Assembly: GCF_015767275.1 (NCBI RefSeq)
Contig: NZ_JADWMY010000008.1
Span: 221,875 to 285,874, forward strand
From: Herbaspirillum sp. AP02
GTDB taxonomy: Bacteria > Pseudomonadota > Gammaproteobacteria > Burkholderiales > Burkholderiaceae_D
Length of the DNA: 64,000 bases
Direction: 5' to 3'
The stretch's first letter is position 1. Each line of letters starts with the position of its first letter. Both the position numbers and the translations under genes were made by a program. Shown piece after piece: positions 52,957 to 61,804 of this stretch. The notes under the pieces were generated by a model. That model saw only the letters and a list, made by a program, of their open reading frames with translations. It made no database searches and was not told the DNA's origin.

Positions 52957-55122
52957 ATGAACCAGTTCGCCGAAGCAACCAACAAGGGCCGTCAGCACGC
53001 GCTGGCCTGCCTGCGCGTCGCAGCCTCCCTGCAAGGCATCGTCATCGACCCGGACCGATGGCAGGCGGCCACGGTTGGCATGAAAGCAGGTAGCGATATT
53101 GCAGTCATGGCGCAGCAATGCGGAATGCGGGGCAGGGCAAGGCGCCGCGATGATGTGCGGGATGGGCGCATCAGATTGCCTGCGCTGGTCGAATGGCCTG
53201 CTCAAGGATGGCGACTGCTGATCAGGATGGAGCCACAGCACCTGGTCTTTTTCGACCCTGCTGCACCTGAGCAACCCTGCTTCATGCCTCTCGACGCGTT
53301 CAGTCTGGATCCACCGCGGCGCCTGATTGAACTGGATGCGCTGCCCGAAGCAAGCGGCCGCAAAGAGGCCTTCGGTCTGCTGGAACTGCTGCGGCCACTA
53401 CTGGCCCAGCGCGTACTGGTGTGGGAAATCCTCGCTGCCTCGCTGGTCATGCAACTGTTTGCGCTGGCCATTCCCTTGTTCAGCCAGGTGATCATCGACA
53501 AGGTGCTCAACCATCGCAACCTGGCCACCCTACAGGTGCTGGGTATAGGCATGATTGCGCTCATCAGCTTCGAGGCGACGTTCTCGGTGTTGCGAGCAAG
53601 GTTGCTGTCATACGTCTCCTCGCGCATTGATGCCCTGCTCGGCATGCGCGTGCTGCGCCATCTGCTGCGCCTGCCGTTGCGCTATTTCGAATCACGCACG
53701 ATAGGCGCGCTGCTGTCGCAGGCGAAGGAGATGGAGTCGATCCGGCAGATCCTGACCGGGTCTTCCCTTTCCGGCGTGGTGGACCTGATCTTCACGGTGG
53801 TTTTTCTCGCCGTCATGTTCAGCTACAGCACTACCCTGACCTTGCTGGTGCTGATGACCATCCCCGTCCTCGTGGTTTTTTCTCTCGTTGCGAGGCCGTT
53901 GATGCGTCGTGCGCTGGCCAGCAAACATGCAATGGCTACCAAGGCCGGCGGCGTGCTGCTGGAGCTGATTTCAGGCATCCACGCCATCAAGGCCCTCGCC
54001 ATCGAGGCCGCCATGCTCACCCGCTGGCAGCAGGCACTGTCTGCCCAGGTGGCGGCGACGCGCCGAGCCAGCGGCTTGAACAGCATGAATGCAGCCTTCA
54101 ATCTGCTGGTCCAGCGCGCGGTGGTCCTGGCAGCGCTGTGGCTGGGGTCCCACCTGGTCCTGACCGGAGAGCTGTCGGTAGGGCAGGTCATTGCCTTCCA
54201 GATGCTGGCCCTGCGATTCATTCACCCGATGACGCATGTGGTCCAGGTGTGGCAGGAGTTGCAACAATTGAAGATTTCCAGCGATGCGCTGGGTGAGATC
54301 ATGAGCGCCTGGCCTGAGGTGGAAAGCGAAGGCACGCAGTTGACCCCGGCAAATCTGATCGGAAAGATCCAGGTCACGGACCTGGTATTCCGCTATACGC
54401 CGCAATCCCCCGCCGTACTGGCCGGCATCTCGCTGGTGGCGGCGCCCGGCGAAGTCGTCGGCATCGTCGGACGCAGCGGCTGCGGCAAGAGTACCCTGGC
54501 CAAGTTGCTGCACCGTCTGTATCTCCCCACCGAGGGAAGCATCCTGATGGATGGCATCGATATCAGCCGCCATGATCCGCTTGCCCTGCGTGCGCAGATC
54601 AGCGTGGTCCCGCAAGACATCTTCCTGTTCAGCGGCAGCATCGCCGAGAACATTGCCATCCGTGATGGCAATACCGACCTCGACACCATCATGGCCGCCG
54701 CCGAACTGGCCGATGCCCACGCCTTCATCATGGCTCTGCCGCAGGGCTATGACACGGTCGTCGGCGAGCGTGGCGGCATCCTGCTCTCGGGAGGCCAGCG
54801 CCAGAAAATCGCCATCGCCCGGGCACTCTATGCGCGCCCCCGGATACTCATCCTGGACGAAGCCACTAGCGCCCTCGACTACGAATCCGAAAGCCGGGTC
54901 CAGCAGAAACTGCGCACCGCCTGCGAGAACTGCACGCTGCTGGTCATCGCGCACCGACTGAGCACGGTACGACACGCCAACCGGATTCTGGTACTGGACC
55001 AGGGTCGGTTCGTCGAGGCGGGAACCCACGACGAACTGATGCAGCAGGACGGCCTGTATCGTCGTCTCTATGCACATGACGGGCAGCAGAACGGAGGCGT
55101 CGATCATGCGCCCCGGCGTTGA
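52957..55122 (+). CDS. Type I secretion ABC exporter with C39-like domain (HlyB-like)
   Basis: This 721-residue exporter has a C39-like N-terminal domain (about residues 1-125), six membrane helices (about 150-430) and an ABC ATPase. The ATPase shows Walker A GRSGCGKST near 511, signature LLSGGQRQKIAIARAL near 611, LILDEATSALD, and switch LVIAHRLSTVRHA. In the first domain QHALACLRVAASLQG aligns with the C39 peptidase start, but the catalytic Cys position is a His (H14), so it should not cut leader peptides. Like HlyB, it would bind an unfolded substrate with a C-terminal signal. ATG 52957 has GAGGA six bases away. The HlyD gene overlaps its end. Confidence 0.9.
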   Translation: MNQFAEATNKGRQHALACLRVAASLQGIVIDPDRWQAATVGMKAGSDIAVMAQQCGMRGRARRRDDVRDGRIRLPALVEWPAQGWRLLIRMEPQHLVFFDPAAPEQPCFMPLDAFSLDPPRRLIELDALPEASGRKEAFGLLELLRPLLAQRVLVWEILAASLVMQLFALAIPLFSQVIIDKVLNHRNLATLQVLGIGMIALISFEATFSVLRARLLSYVSSRIDALLGMRVLRHLLRLPLRYFESRTIGALLSQAKEMESIRQILTGSSLSGVVDLIFTVVFLAVMFSYSTTLTLLVLMTIPVLVVFSLVARPLMRRALASKHAMATKAGGVLLELISGIHAIKALAIEAAMLTRWQQALSAQVAATRRASGLNSMNAAFNLLVQRAVVLAALWLGSHLVLTGELSVGQVIAFQMLALRFIHPMTHVVQVWQELQQLKISSDALGEIMSAWPEVESEGTQLTPANLIGKIQVTDLVFRYTPQSPAVLAGISLVAAPGEVVGIVGRSGCGKSTLAKLLHRLYLPTEGSILMDGIDISRHDPLALRAQISVVPQDIFLFSGSIAENIAIRDGNTDLDTIMAAAELADAHAFIMALPQGYDTVVGERGGILLSGGQRQKIAIARALYARPRILILDEATSALDYESESRVQQKLRTACENCTLLVIAHRLSTVRHANRILVLDQGRFVEAGTHDELMQQDGLYRRLYAHDGQQNGGVDHAPRR

Positions 55123-56530
55123 ATTCAAGCTCCCGGTCCAATTTCCTTGGCGCAGCCGCGTGCGGCCCGATACTGCGGACAGCCAATCGCAGGCGGCCTG
55201 GCAAGACATGGTGGGCGACTGGGGCCGCCCGCCCGGCAGGCCCGTGCTGTGGCTGCTGTTGTGTCTGTTTACCGTGATGCTGGTCTGGGCATGCGTGGCC
55301 CGTATCGATGTGGCTGCGATGGCGCCGGGCAAGGTGCTGCCCGAAGGCAAGACCAAGCTGCTGCATGCGGCGGAGATCTCGCTGGTGCGCGCCATCCACG
55401 TCAGGGACGGCCAGCGTGTCAAAGCGGGGGAATTGCTGCTGGAGCTGGACAACACCATCAACCTGGCAGAACACAAGGCGGTGATGCAGAAGCTGACCCA
55501 GTTGCGTCTGGAGATGGAACGCCTGCAGGCCATTCTGGAGGATCGCGAACCCGTCTTCGACGTCACCGATGCATTGCCGGAAACCATCCAGGCCCAACGT
55601 GCCTTGTTCACTGCGCAGTGTCACGCCCATCAGGCCAGAGCGGCGGAGGCCGAACGTAATCGCCAGCACCGGCTGATGCAGGAAACCGCCGCCACGGCCC
55701 TGATCGCCAAGCTGGAGGCCAACCTGGTCACCGCGCTGGAGCGTGTTGAGCGGGTCAGGCCCTATGCCGGCGAGTCCATCTCCCATTTCGAATACCTCAG
55801 ATTGCAGGACGCCGCCGCCAGCCTGGCCGCCGAACTGGCCTCACAGCGCGCCGCAGCCAAGGCGGCGCGCCAGGAACATCTGGCCGCGCAGCAGCGCCTG
55901 CAATTCCTGGAAGCGGAACATCGCAGTTCCCTGCTGGCGCAGGTCCAGGAAAAGCAGGCCCTGATGGCGGCAGCGCAGAGCGACCAGGCCAGGATCGCGC
56001 AATTGATGTCACAGAAGGTACTGCGCGCCCCGGTGGACGGACAGGTACAGAGCCTCTCCGTCAACACGCTCGGCGGGGTGGTCATGCCTGGTCAGGTCAT
56101 TGCCACCATCGTCCCGGACAACATGCCCCTGATGATCGAAGCCACGCTCTCCAACGAAGACGCCGGCTTCGTGCGCGTGGGCCAGCACGTGGACATCAAG
56201 GTCGATGCCTTCCCTTACCAGCAATACGGAAGCCTGTCTGGCGAAGTTACCTGGATCAGCCCGGATGCGGAATTCCGGGCCCCGGCTGGCGGTGATCCGG
56301 CCACGACAGCGAAGGGAGCGGACATGTCTGCCCTGCCGCTCAAAGGGAGCCTGGTGTATCGCCTGCACATCAAGCCGGACAGCACCAAGCTCATGCGCAA
56401 TGGCTTGCCGTATCCGGTAAGCATAGGCATGAGCGTGCAGGCCGACATCGTCACGGACCGGCGGCGGGTCATAGATTTTCTGCTCGGACCGATTATCAAG
56501 AACCTTGATGAGGGTTTGAAGACGCGCTGA
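55106..56530 (+). CDS. Type I secretion membrane fusion protein (HlyD family)
   Basis: This 474-residue periplasmic adaptor has a single N-terminal helix (LWLLLCLFTVMLVWACVARI, about residues 48-67). The first half of a lipoyl motif follows (GKVLPEGKTKLLHAAE, VRDGQRVKAGELLLELD), then a long alpha-helical hairpin rich in Ala, Gln and Glu (about 120-310). The second lipoyl half (VLRAPVDGQVQSLSVNTLGG) and a beta-barrel domain ending in a conserved DRRRVIDFLLGPI-like tail complete it. ATG 55106 is inside the exporter gene's last codons, with ACGGAGG in front. It connects the exporter to a TolC-type outer-membrane channel that is not encoded in this window. Confidence 0.92.
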   Translation: MRPGVEFKLPVQFPWRSRVRPDTADSQSQAAWQDMVGDWGRPPGRPVLWLLLCLFTVMLVWACVARIDVAAMAPGKVLPEGKTKLLHAAEISLVRAIHVRDGQRVKAGELLLELDNTINLAEHKAVMQKLTQLRLEMERLQAILEDREPVFDVTDALPETIQAQRALFTAQCHAHQARAAEAERNRQHRLMQETAATALIAKLEANLVTALERVERVRPYAGESISHFEYLRLQDAAASLAAELASQRAAAKAARQEHLAAQQRLQFLEAEHRSSLLAQVQEKQALMAAAQSDQARIAQLMSQKVLRAPVDGQVQSLSVNTLGGVVMPGQVIATIVPDNMPLMIEATLSNEDAGFVRVGQHVDIKVDAFPYQQYGSLSGEVTWISPDAEFRAPAGGDPATTAKGADMSALPLKGSLVYRLHIKPDSTKLMRNGLPYPVSIGMSVQADIVTDRRRVIDFLLGPIIKNLDEGLKTR

Positions 56531-56644
56531 GGGTCGGGCAGATTCGGCGATGTCGCTGGGATCTTATTCAATTAAAGGAAAGGAGGCGCCTGGAACTTTT
56601 GAATTTGGTGATTTGAAAACTGTGAAAAATTAAGGAAATGAAAA

Positions 56645-57211
56645 ATGATGATCAAGAAAAAACTTAGAAAACTCATAGGCATGATCGGATTGGGTTTGCT
56701 TGCCAAGAACTCGATTGGGCATGCGGCGGACTCCGTGGCTGCCAACAGGATCTATGAGAGCAGATCCTATTTGCCTTTCCCTGTGCAGAAAGGAGGGGAG
56801 AAACTTGATGTTCTTGTCAAGGTGGAGAAGACCAATCGGGCATACGGCTTCTATCTGATTCTGGTCGAGGACCTTAGTTGGCCTGCGAAGAAAGTGGAGG
56901 ACTTACGCAGGCTATACCGAGGTTGGATGTTCGGAGAGGAAGGAACGCTGCCCTACCCCTTCAGAATTCGCTTGCAGATAGATCCTCTGGAAAAAGGAAA
57001 TGCCACAGGAATAGATCTGATCGTAAAAGATCGTAGTCCAGCATTTAGCCAATACGCGAATCAAGACAAGGAAATTTAGCGGGCGCAAGCATTGCACTTA
57101 AGCGTGCTGCCAGAAGGAGTTTATCGGGTTCGCTTGGAAAATCTGTCACCTGTTCCACAGGTCGATTTTTCAACGTTGTTTGCGTTTGAGAAGGACACAC
57201 GGAAGTACTGA
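56645..57211 (+). pseudogene. Secreted-looking 188-codon protein, copy 1, interrupted by an amber codon
   Basis: The frame reads MMIKKKLRKLIGMIGLGLLA (signal peptide, cleavage after HAA near residue 28), then YESRSYLPFPVQKGGEKLDV, RIRLQIDPLEKGN and SPAFSQYANQDKEI. It then meets TAG at 57077-57079. The same frame continues without further interruption for 43 codons (RAQAL, LPEGVYRVRLENL, TLFAFEKDTRKY) to TGA at 57209-57211. Copy 2 has TGG (Trp) at the amber position and the same total length of 188 residues. So this copy is either a very young pseudogene or is read through. It may resemble DUF5625 proteins, but I am not sure. GC is lower than in the flanking genes. Confidence 0.8.
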
Positions 57212-57239
57212 TGAAGAACCAATTAACAGGAGATGAAAA

Positions 57240-57806
57240 TTGTTGATCAAGAAAAAACTTAGAAAGCTGATCGGCTTGATCGGACTTGGCTTTGTTGTTA
57301 GGAGCGGGACTGGGGGGGCGGCGGAGTCTGCGATTGCCGGAAAGGTTTATGAGAGCAGATCCTATTTGCCTTTCCCTCTGCAGAAAGGGGGGGAGCGGCT
57401 TGATGTACTGGTCAAAGTTGGGAAGGCTGACAGGGCACATGGTCTTTACTTGATTTTGGTCGAAGACCGTAGTTGGCCTATGAAGAAAAAAGAGAACTTG
57501 CGCAGAGTACACAAAGGTTGGCTTGGTGCAAATGACGAAGTATTGCCATTTCCTTTCAGGATTCGCTTGCAGATCGATCCTTTGGAAAAGAGTAATACGA
57601 GAAGTGTTGACCGGATTTTCAAGGAACGGAGTCCGGCCTTTAGTCAATACATGAACCAGGATAAAGAAATTTGGCGCGCACAAGCATTGTTCCTGGATTT
57701 ACTGCCCGAGGGAATCTATCGAGTTCGTTTGGAAAATTTGGCTCCCTTGCCGCAAATCGATTTCACAACCTTATTCGCGTTCGAAAAAGATACGCGGAAA
57801 TTTTGA
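57240..57806 (+). CDS. Secreted-looking 188-residue protein, copy 2 (intact, TTG start)
   Basis: This is the intact paralogue of the copy at 56645. It starts LLIKKKLRKLIGLIGLGFVV with TTG at 57240 where copy 1 has ATG ATG; AGGAGA lies seven bases upstream. A signal peptide is followed by YESRSYLPFPLQKGGERLDV, LYLILVEDRSWPMKK, RIRLQIDPLEKSNT, DKEIWRAQALFLDLLPEGIYR and a C-terminus DTRKF. No membrane segment occurs after the signal, so the mature protein is periplasmic or exported. Its position between HlyD and the papain-like protein suggests an immunity, chaperone or accessory role in this secretion locus. That is inference; the family is not recognised with certainty. Confidence 0.75.
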   Translation: MLIKKKLRKLIGLIGLGFVVRSGTGGAAESAIAGKVYESRSYLPFPLQKGGERLDVLVKVGKADRAHGLYLILVEDRSWPMKKKENLRRVHKGWLGANDEVLPFPFRIRLQIDPLEKSNTRSVDRIFKERSPAFSQYMNQDKEIWRAQALFLDLLPEGIYRVRLENLAPLPQIDFTTLFAFEKDTRKF

Positions 57807-57818
57807 TGAGGAGTAGAA

Positions 57819-58607
57819 ATGGAAAATGCATTGCTCAAGCTGAACATCGAGGCGCCCGGAACCCTGTACACACATCCTAGTGGCCATATTTCGCCTTCTT
57901 TAGCTGGTCATGTCTGGATGGAGATAGTTAGATCCGACGGCACTTCTTCTCAGGCAGGTTTTGGCCCTACTGAAACAAAAAGCGGCGTCACATCCGTCTC
58001 AGGAAGAATAATCGAAACAGACAAAGAGTCTTACGCTGGAAATTCTTACTTCACCGCTACTTATGCAATTACCGACAGCCAAGTTAGGGCAATTGAGCGG
58101 TTCATAAACGATTCGGAGTCATACGGATTCGATAAGCAGCATTACCACGCCGCGACAAACAGTTGCGTCGACTTTGTCTGGAAGGGTCTTGAGCAAGTCG
58201 GCATGAACCCCGAGAGATTCGAGGGGGACTTGCATCCAATGCGCAATATCGAAAAATTTTCTTCATTGAAGAACCCACTTATTCCTGGCGGCGGGCTGAT
58301 AGGGATTGAAAAAAATGAGGAGGGACCACGTGGTTTTGATGACTACTTCCAATCGCCATTGAATGACTGGTGGTCGGGAACGCCGAATCCCTGGGTCGCT
58401 CCTCAAGAGATGCCTCAAACGTCCGTAGCAGAACCTCCTGCAGGCGAGATCCTGGTGGGGCCGCTGGGCGTGTCAAATTACTTCTCCGGTTCGAATGCGT
58501 CTGCCTGGGACGACGACTACGGCGGGTCTTCGGGAGGTGGGTACTTTGACTTTTCTTACTTCAATTTCGGATCATTCGCTGACGGTACCGACTATCACGC
58601 TCATTGA
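57819..58607 (+). CDS. Candidate type I-secreted protein with permuted papain-like (His...Cys) domain
   Basis: This 262-residue protein has no N-terminal signal. Residues 1-150 hold GHVWMEI (His31) and, later, ATNSCVDFVWKGLEQVG (Cys116). This His-then-Cys order is seen in circularly permuted NlpC/P60-like cysteine hydrolases and in uncharacterised secreted bacterial toxins with an N-terminal LYTxPxGH...HVW block. The last 60 residues have no Lys or Arg and are rich in Gly, Ser, Asp, Tyr and Phe (DDDYGGSSGGGYFDFSYFNF), as expected of a C-terminal type I secretion signal, though RTX nonapeptides are absent. It is the best candidate cargo of the exporter upstream. GGAG precedes the ATG. Enzyme activity is inferred. 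Confidence 0.65.
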   Translation: MENALLKLNIEAPGTLYTHPSGHISPSLAGHVWMEIVRSDGTSSQAGFGPTETKSGVTSVSGRIIETDKESYAGNSYFTATYAITDSQVRAIERFINDSESYGFDKQHYHAATNSCVDFVWKGLEQVGMNPERFEGDLHPMRNIEKFSSLKNPLIPGGGLIGIEKNEEGPRGFDDYFQSPLNDWWSGTPNPWVAPQEMPQTSVAEPPAGEILVGPLGVSNYFSGSNASAWDDDYGGSSGGGYFDFSYFNFGSFADGTDYHAH

Positions 58608-58617
58608 GGAGGTTTTC

Positions 58618-59778
58618 ATGTGTATCGATTTTGGCATTTCGCGGGAGGCTTTCCGCGATGAGTACCAGGAAAGGAAGCCGCTTCTCATCAAGGGCGGCGC
58701 AAGTGATATCGCATTTGGATGGAGCGATGCTTGCGGAATATTTGACCGCTGTAACGTCGCAGATCCGAGTTTCAAGCTGTCTTATGACGGCAGCCTGCGC
58801 CCCAAGAAGGAATATGTCGAGCGCTATATGGACATCGGGACAGCTCGGCATCGTCTTATCAAGCCCGTCGTCTATGACTATATGCGCAAGGGCGCCACCC
58901 TGATTGCAAACAGGATCAAGCATGAGCCGAAGGTGAGTGCCTGTGCCCGTGCAGTCGGAGAGTTTACCGGGCGGCAGGTTGTGAGCAGTGCTTACGCGGT
59001 GTTTGGCGAAAAGAGCTCGTTCCGGAGTCATTGGGATACGCGTGATGTGTTTGCCGTCCAGCTCATCGGGCGCAAGCGTTGGCTGATCTATGAACCGACC
59101 TTCGAACTGCCACTCTCCACGCAGCAGAGCAAAGACTATGAGTCGAAATATCCCCATTCCAGGAAGCCGTATCTGGATCTCATTCTCGAAGCCGGAGATG
59201 TCCTCTATGTTCCACGCGGTTGGTGGCACGACCCATTGCCGTTGGGCGAAGGCAGTTTCCATTTGGCGCTGGGGACCTTCCCGGCCTATGTCGTTGATTA
59301 CCTGGGATGGGCGATGCACCAGATGCAAGATGTCATCGTCGTCAGAAAATCCCTGGACGATTGGGCCACAGATGAACCCGTGCTTCAGGAACTGGCGGGG
59401 GAAATCGTCAGTTTCATGCGCGCTCCAGAAAACTACGAGCGTTTCATGGACGAATTTCATTCGAGCCTGAGAGATGAAGCCTCCTTGGCGCTTGAGGATT
59501 TTGCGGACGCCAGGGGGCCACGCCTATCTGATGAGACAGGCCTGAGGTTGCGCGCACATCGCGCTCGTGGTCTCAGCTTCGGTTACCTAATCCATGACGG
59601 AAGAAAGATGTCGCTGAATCCGCAGGTGGCAGAGACGTTGAGGTTTATCAGCGAGTCGCCCGGTGTCTCTCTCTGTACTGTGCTCGAACACTCGGCTGTT
59701 GAAGACAAGGCGCTGTTGCGGCAGTTGCTCACAGATTTCTGCCAGCGGGACATACTCTGCTCCTGCAGGACTGCCTAG
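58618..59778 (+). CDS. JmjC/cupin-4 family 2-oxoglutarate oxygenase
   Basis: This 386-residue protein has a JmjC-type double-stranded beta-helix. The iron triad is visible as His138 and Asp140 in FRSHWDTRDVFAVQLIG and His204 in LYVPRGWWHDPL. The layout with a helical dimerisation region and a C-terminal winged-helix-like domain (about 300-386) resembles ribosomal oxygenases such as YcfD/RoxA, though the remainder is divergent. ATG 58618 has a perfect GAGGAGG seven bases ahead and lies 10 bases after the preceding stop, so co-translation with the candidate secreted protein is likely. It could hydroxylate that protein or another partner. This is positional inference only. Confidence 0.8.
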   Translation: MCIDFGISREAFRDEYQERKPLLIKGGASDIAFGWSDACGIFDRCNVADPSFKLSYDGSLRPKKEYVERYMDIGTARHRLIKPVVYDYMRKGATLIANRIKHEPKVSACARAVGEFTGRQVVSSAYAVFGEKSSFRSHWDTRDVFAVQLIGRKRWLIYEPTFELPLSTQQSKDYESKYPHSRKPYLDLILEAGDVLYVPRGWWHDPLPLGEGSFHLALGTFPAYVVDYLGWAMHQMQDVIVVRKSLDDWATDEPVLQELAGEIVSFMRAPENYERFMDEFHSSLRDEASLALEDFADARGPRLSDETGLRLRAHRARGLSFGYLIHDGRKMSLNPQVAETLRFISESPGVSLCTVLEHSAVEDKALLRQLLTDFCQRDILCSCRTA

Positions 59779-59784
59779 CCGGAT

Positions 59785-60312
59785 TCAAAGCAACAAAGGT
59801 CTGTCTGAAAGCTCGTTTTCCCCACCGCCGCCTTCTCGTAGTGGCATCGCCTCCGCCAGCAGGGCATTGAGCCTGGCCAGCCCCTGGAGGCTAGATTCCT
59901 CGAATTTCCCTTGCGCATAACCGCTCGTCATCAGCCGGCACACCTGCTGCCACTGCTCACGCGTGACATGCCGATTGATGCCACGATCAGCGACGATTTC
60001 CACCTTGCGGTCGGCCAGGTTGATGTAGACCAGCACGCCGCAGTTTTCTTCGGTATCCCAGATGCGGTAGTGCGAAAACAGTTCGTGGGCGCGCTGCCTG
60101 GCGCTTTCGCCGCGTCGTACGGCACCCAGTGACAAGGCGGCTTCGACAATCACGCGGACCTGCGCCCGGTGCCGTTGCTCCCCTTCGCCGATGCTGGCCT
60201 GGATGGCCTTGAGCGTGGTCGAGGGGAAGGCACGCCGCGCCGTGGTGCGGGTGCTGCGCAGATGACGCAGCAGGCGCGCCGGCAGGGAAGGGGTTGGGGT
60301 GTTGTGAGGCAT
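59785..60312 (-). CDS. TPM-domain protein
   Basis: This 175-residue protein is the second TPM (TLP18.3/Psb32/MOLO-1) domain protein in a LemA cluster. It has no clear signal peptide. HRAQVRVIVEAALSLG, ARQRAHELFSHYRIWDTEENCGVLVYI, and ADRKVEIVADRGINRHVTREQW are typical of the fold. These domains are soluble or membrane-linked and of uncertain function, some with weak phosphatase activity. It starts right at the stop of the YgcG-like gene (60314-60316). It converges with the JmjC gene, with only 6 bases between them. Confidence 0.85.
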   Translation of the reverse strand: MPHNTPTPSLPARLLRHLRSTRTTARRAFPSTTLKAIQASIGEGEQRHRAQVRVIVEAALSLGAVRRGESARQRAHELFSHYRIWDTEENCGVLVYINLADRKVEIVADRGINRHVTREQWQQVCRLMTSGYAQGKFEESSLQGLARLNALLAEAMPLREGGGGENELSDRPLLL

Positions 60313-60313
60313 G

Positions 60314-61189
60314 TCACCAGTCTCCTGAAGCGCCGCCACCATCGAAGCTGCCACCACCGCCGGAGAACCCGCCACCGCCGGAGGAGCCGCCAAAGCCTCC
60401 ACCACCGCCACCACCGCCACCCCCCGAGCGCGGCCAGCCGCGTCCGGAGGCGGCCTGGCGTGCCGCTTCGTCGAGGATGCTGCCGATGATGACGCCGGCC
60501 GTGGTGGCGCGTCCCCGGCCACGGCCCCAGTCATTGTTGTCCAGCGTGTTGCGGGTGCCGCGGCGCGACTTGAGCAGCATGGCAAAGAACACCACCAGGA
60601 ATAGCACGATCACCATCAGCGTCAACCAGCCACCACCGTCATCAGCCTGCACAGGCCCGGTGTGGCGCTGGGCGGCGGGCAGTTTTTCCTGTTCCAGAAG
60701 GGTGGTGATGGCGGTCACGCCGGCGGCCAGGCCGCCGTAGAAATCGTTCTGGCGGAAATGCGGTGCGATCACGTCTTCCAGGATGCGCCTGGATTGGGCA
60801 TCGGTGAGGCTGCCCTGCACGCCGCGTCCGGCTTCGATGCGCAGGCGCCGCAGCGACTTGGGATTGTCGCGGGCGACGATGAGCAGCACGCCGTCATCCA
60901 CACCCTTGCGACCCAGTTGCCAGGCATCGGCCACGCGGATGCTGTATTGCTCGATGGCTTCCGGCGCGGTGGAGGACATCAGCAATACCGCGATCTGGCT
61001 GCCGGTGCGCTGCTCGATCTCGGTCAGGACGCCTTCTAGCGCCTGTTGCTGTTGCGGCTGCAGCAGGTGGATCTGGTCGATGACGTGGGACGACAAGGGC
61101 GGCACGGCGACCAGGCCGTCATCGGCCCGGGCCAGGCCAGCCAGGCTCAGGAAGATCAACAGCCAGCAGGTGATGAGCAGCTTGCGCAT
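60314..61189 (-). CDS. YgcG-like TPM-domain membrane protein with Gly-rich tail
   Basis: This 291-residue protein has a signal peptide ([20 protein letters not shown]) and a periplasmic TPM domain (about residues 30-170) with [52 protein letters not shown] and [21 protein letters not shown]. One membrane helix ([18 protein letters not shown]) leads to a C-terminal tail of long Gly runs that ends GASGDW. The tail comes from GCC/ACC-type repeats at about 60340-60430 and is low complexity, as usual in this family. It belongs with LemA and the second TPM gene in one unit. Confidence 0.92.
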   Translation of the reverse strand: MRKLLITCWLLIFLSLAGLARADDGLVAVPPLSSHVIDQIHLLQPQQQQALEGVLTEIEQRTGSQIAVLLMSSTAPEAIEQYSIRVADAWQLGRKGVDDGVLLIVARDNPKSLRRLRIEAGRGVQGSLTDAQSRRILEDVIAPHFRQNDFYGGLAAGVTAITTLLEQEKLPAAQRHTGPVQADDGGGWLTLMVIVLFLVVFFAMLLKSRRGTRNTLDNNDWGRGRGRATTAGVIIGSILDEAARQAASGRGWPRSGGGGGGGGGGFGGSSGGGGFSGGGGSFDGGGASGDW

Positions 61190-61210
61190 GGCGGATCGGG
61201 GGGCGGTGGC

Positions 61211-61804
61211 TTATTTGCCGAAGTTGACCGCGGGAGCCGTCGAGATGGCTTTTTCGTTGTCCACCGTGAAGGAGGGCTTGACCTCATAGCTGAACAACTT
61301 GGCGGTGATATTGGTGGGGAAGCTGCGCGCCAGGATGTTGTAGTCCTTGACCGCCGCGATATAGCGCTGGCGGGCCACGGTGATGCGGTTCTCGGTGCCT
61401 TCCAGTTGCGATTGCAGGTCGCGGAAGCTGGCGTCGGCCTTCAGCTGCGGGTAGTTCTCGGACACCACCATCAGGCGCGACAACGCCGAGGACAGCTCGC
61501 CCTGCACCTGCTGGAACTTGGCGAAGGCCTGCGGATCGTTGAGCACCTCGGGCGTGATCTGGAAGCTGGTGGCAGCGGCGCGGGCGCGGGTGACGGCTTC
61601 CAGAGTGTCCTTCTCGTGCGAGGCATAGCCCTTGACGGTATTGACCAGGTTGGGGATCAGGTCGGCGCGGCGCTGGTACTGGTTGACCACTTCGCCCCAG
61701 GCGGCCTTGGTGGCCTCGTCCTTGGCCTGGAATTCGTTGTAGCCGCAGCCGGAGAGGGTCAGTGCCGTCATGGCGACGGCCAGCCAGGCGAAGAGTTTTT
61801 TCAT
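61211..61804 (-). CDS. LemA family lipoprotein
   Basis: This 197-residue protein has a lipobox signal ([20 protein letters not shown], Cys at residue 20). It has the LemA signature of long helices: [50 protein letters not shown], and [20 protein letters not shown]. LemA proteins are membrane-associated with the N-terminus outside and have an unclear role; they are often linked to TPM/YgcG proteins, as here. ATG 61804 is preferred to upstream ATG 61900 because of the lipobox. GAGG/AGGAAAG lies upstream of the start. Confidence 0.93.
   Translation of the reverse strand: MKKLFAWLAVAMTALTLSGCGYNEFQAKDEATKAAWGEVVNQYQRRADLIPNLVNTVKGYASHEKDTLEAVTRARAAATSFQITPEVLNDPQAFAKFQQVQGELSSALSRLMVVSENYPQLKADASFRDLQSQLEGTENRITVARQRYIAAVKDYNILARSFPTNITAKLFSYEVKPSFTVDNEKAISTAPAVNFGK

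Noticed and set aside
53971..55611. 546-codon minus-strand frame opposite the exporter and HlyD genes
   Set aside because: Runs antisense over two overlapping real genes; no family features.
60340..60430. GCC/ACC-type repeats as a possible CRISPR or satellite
   Set aside because: They encode the Gly-rich tail of the YgcG-like protein; there are no spacers.
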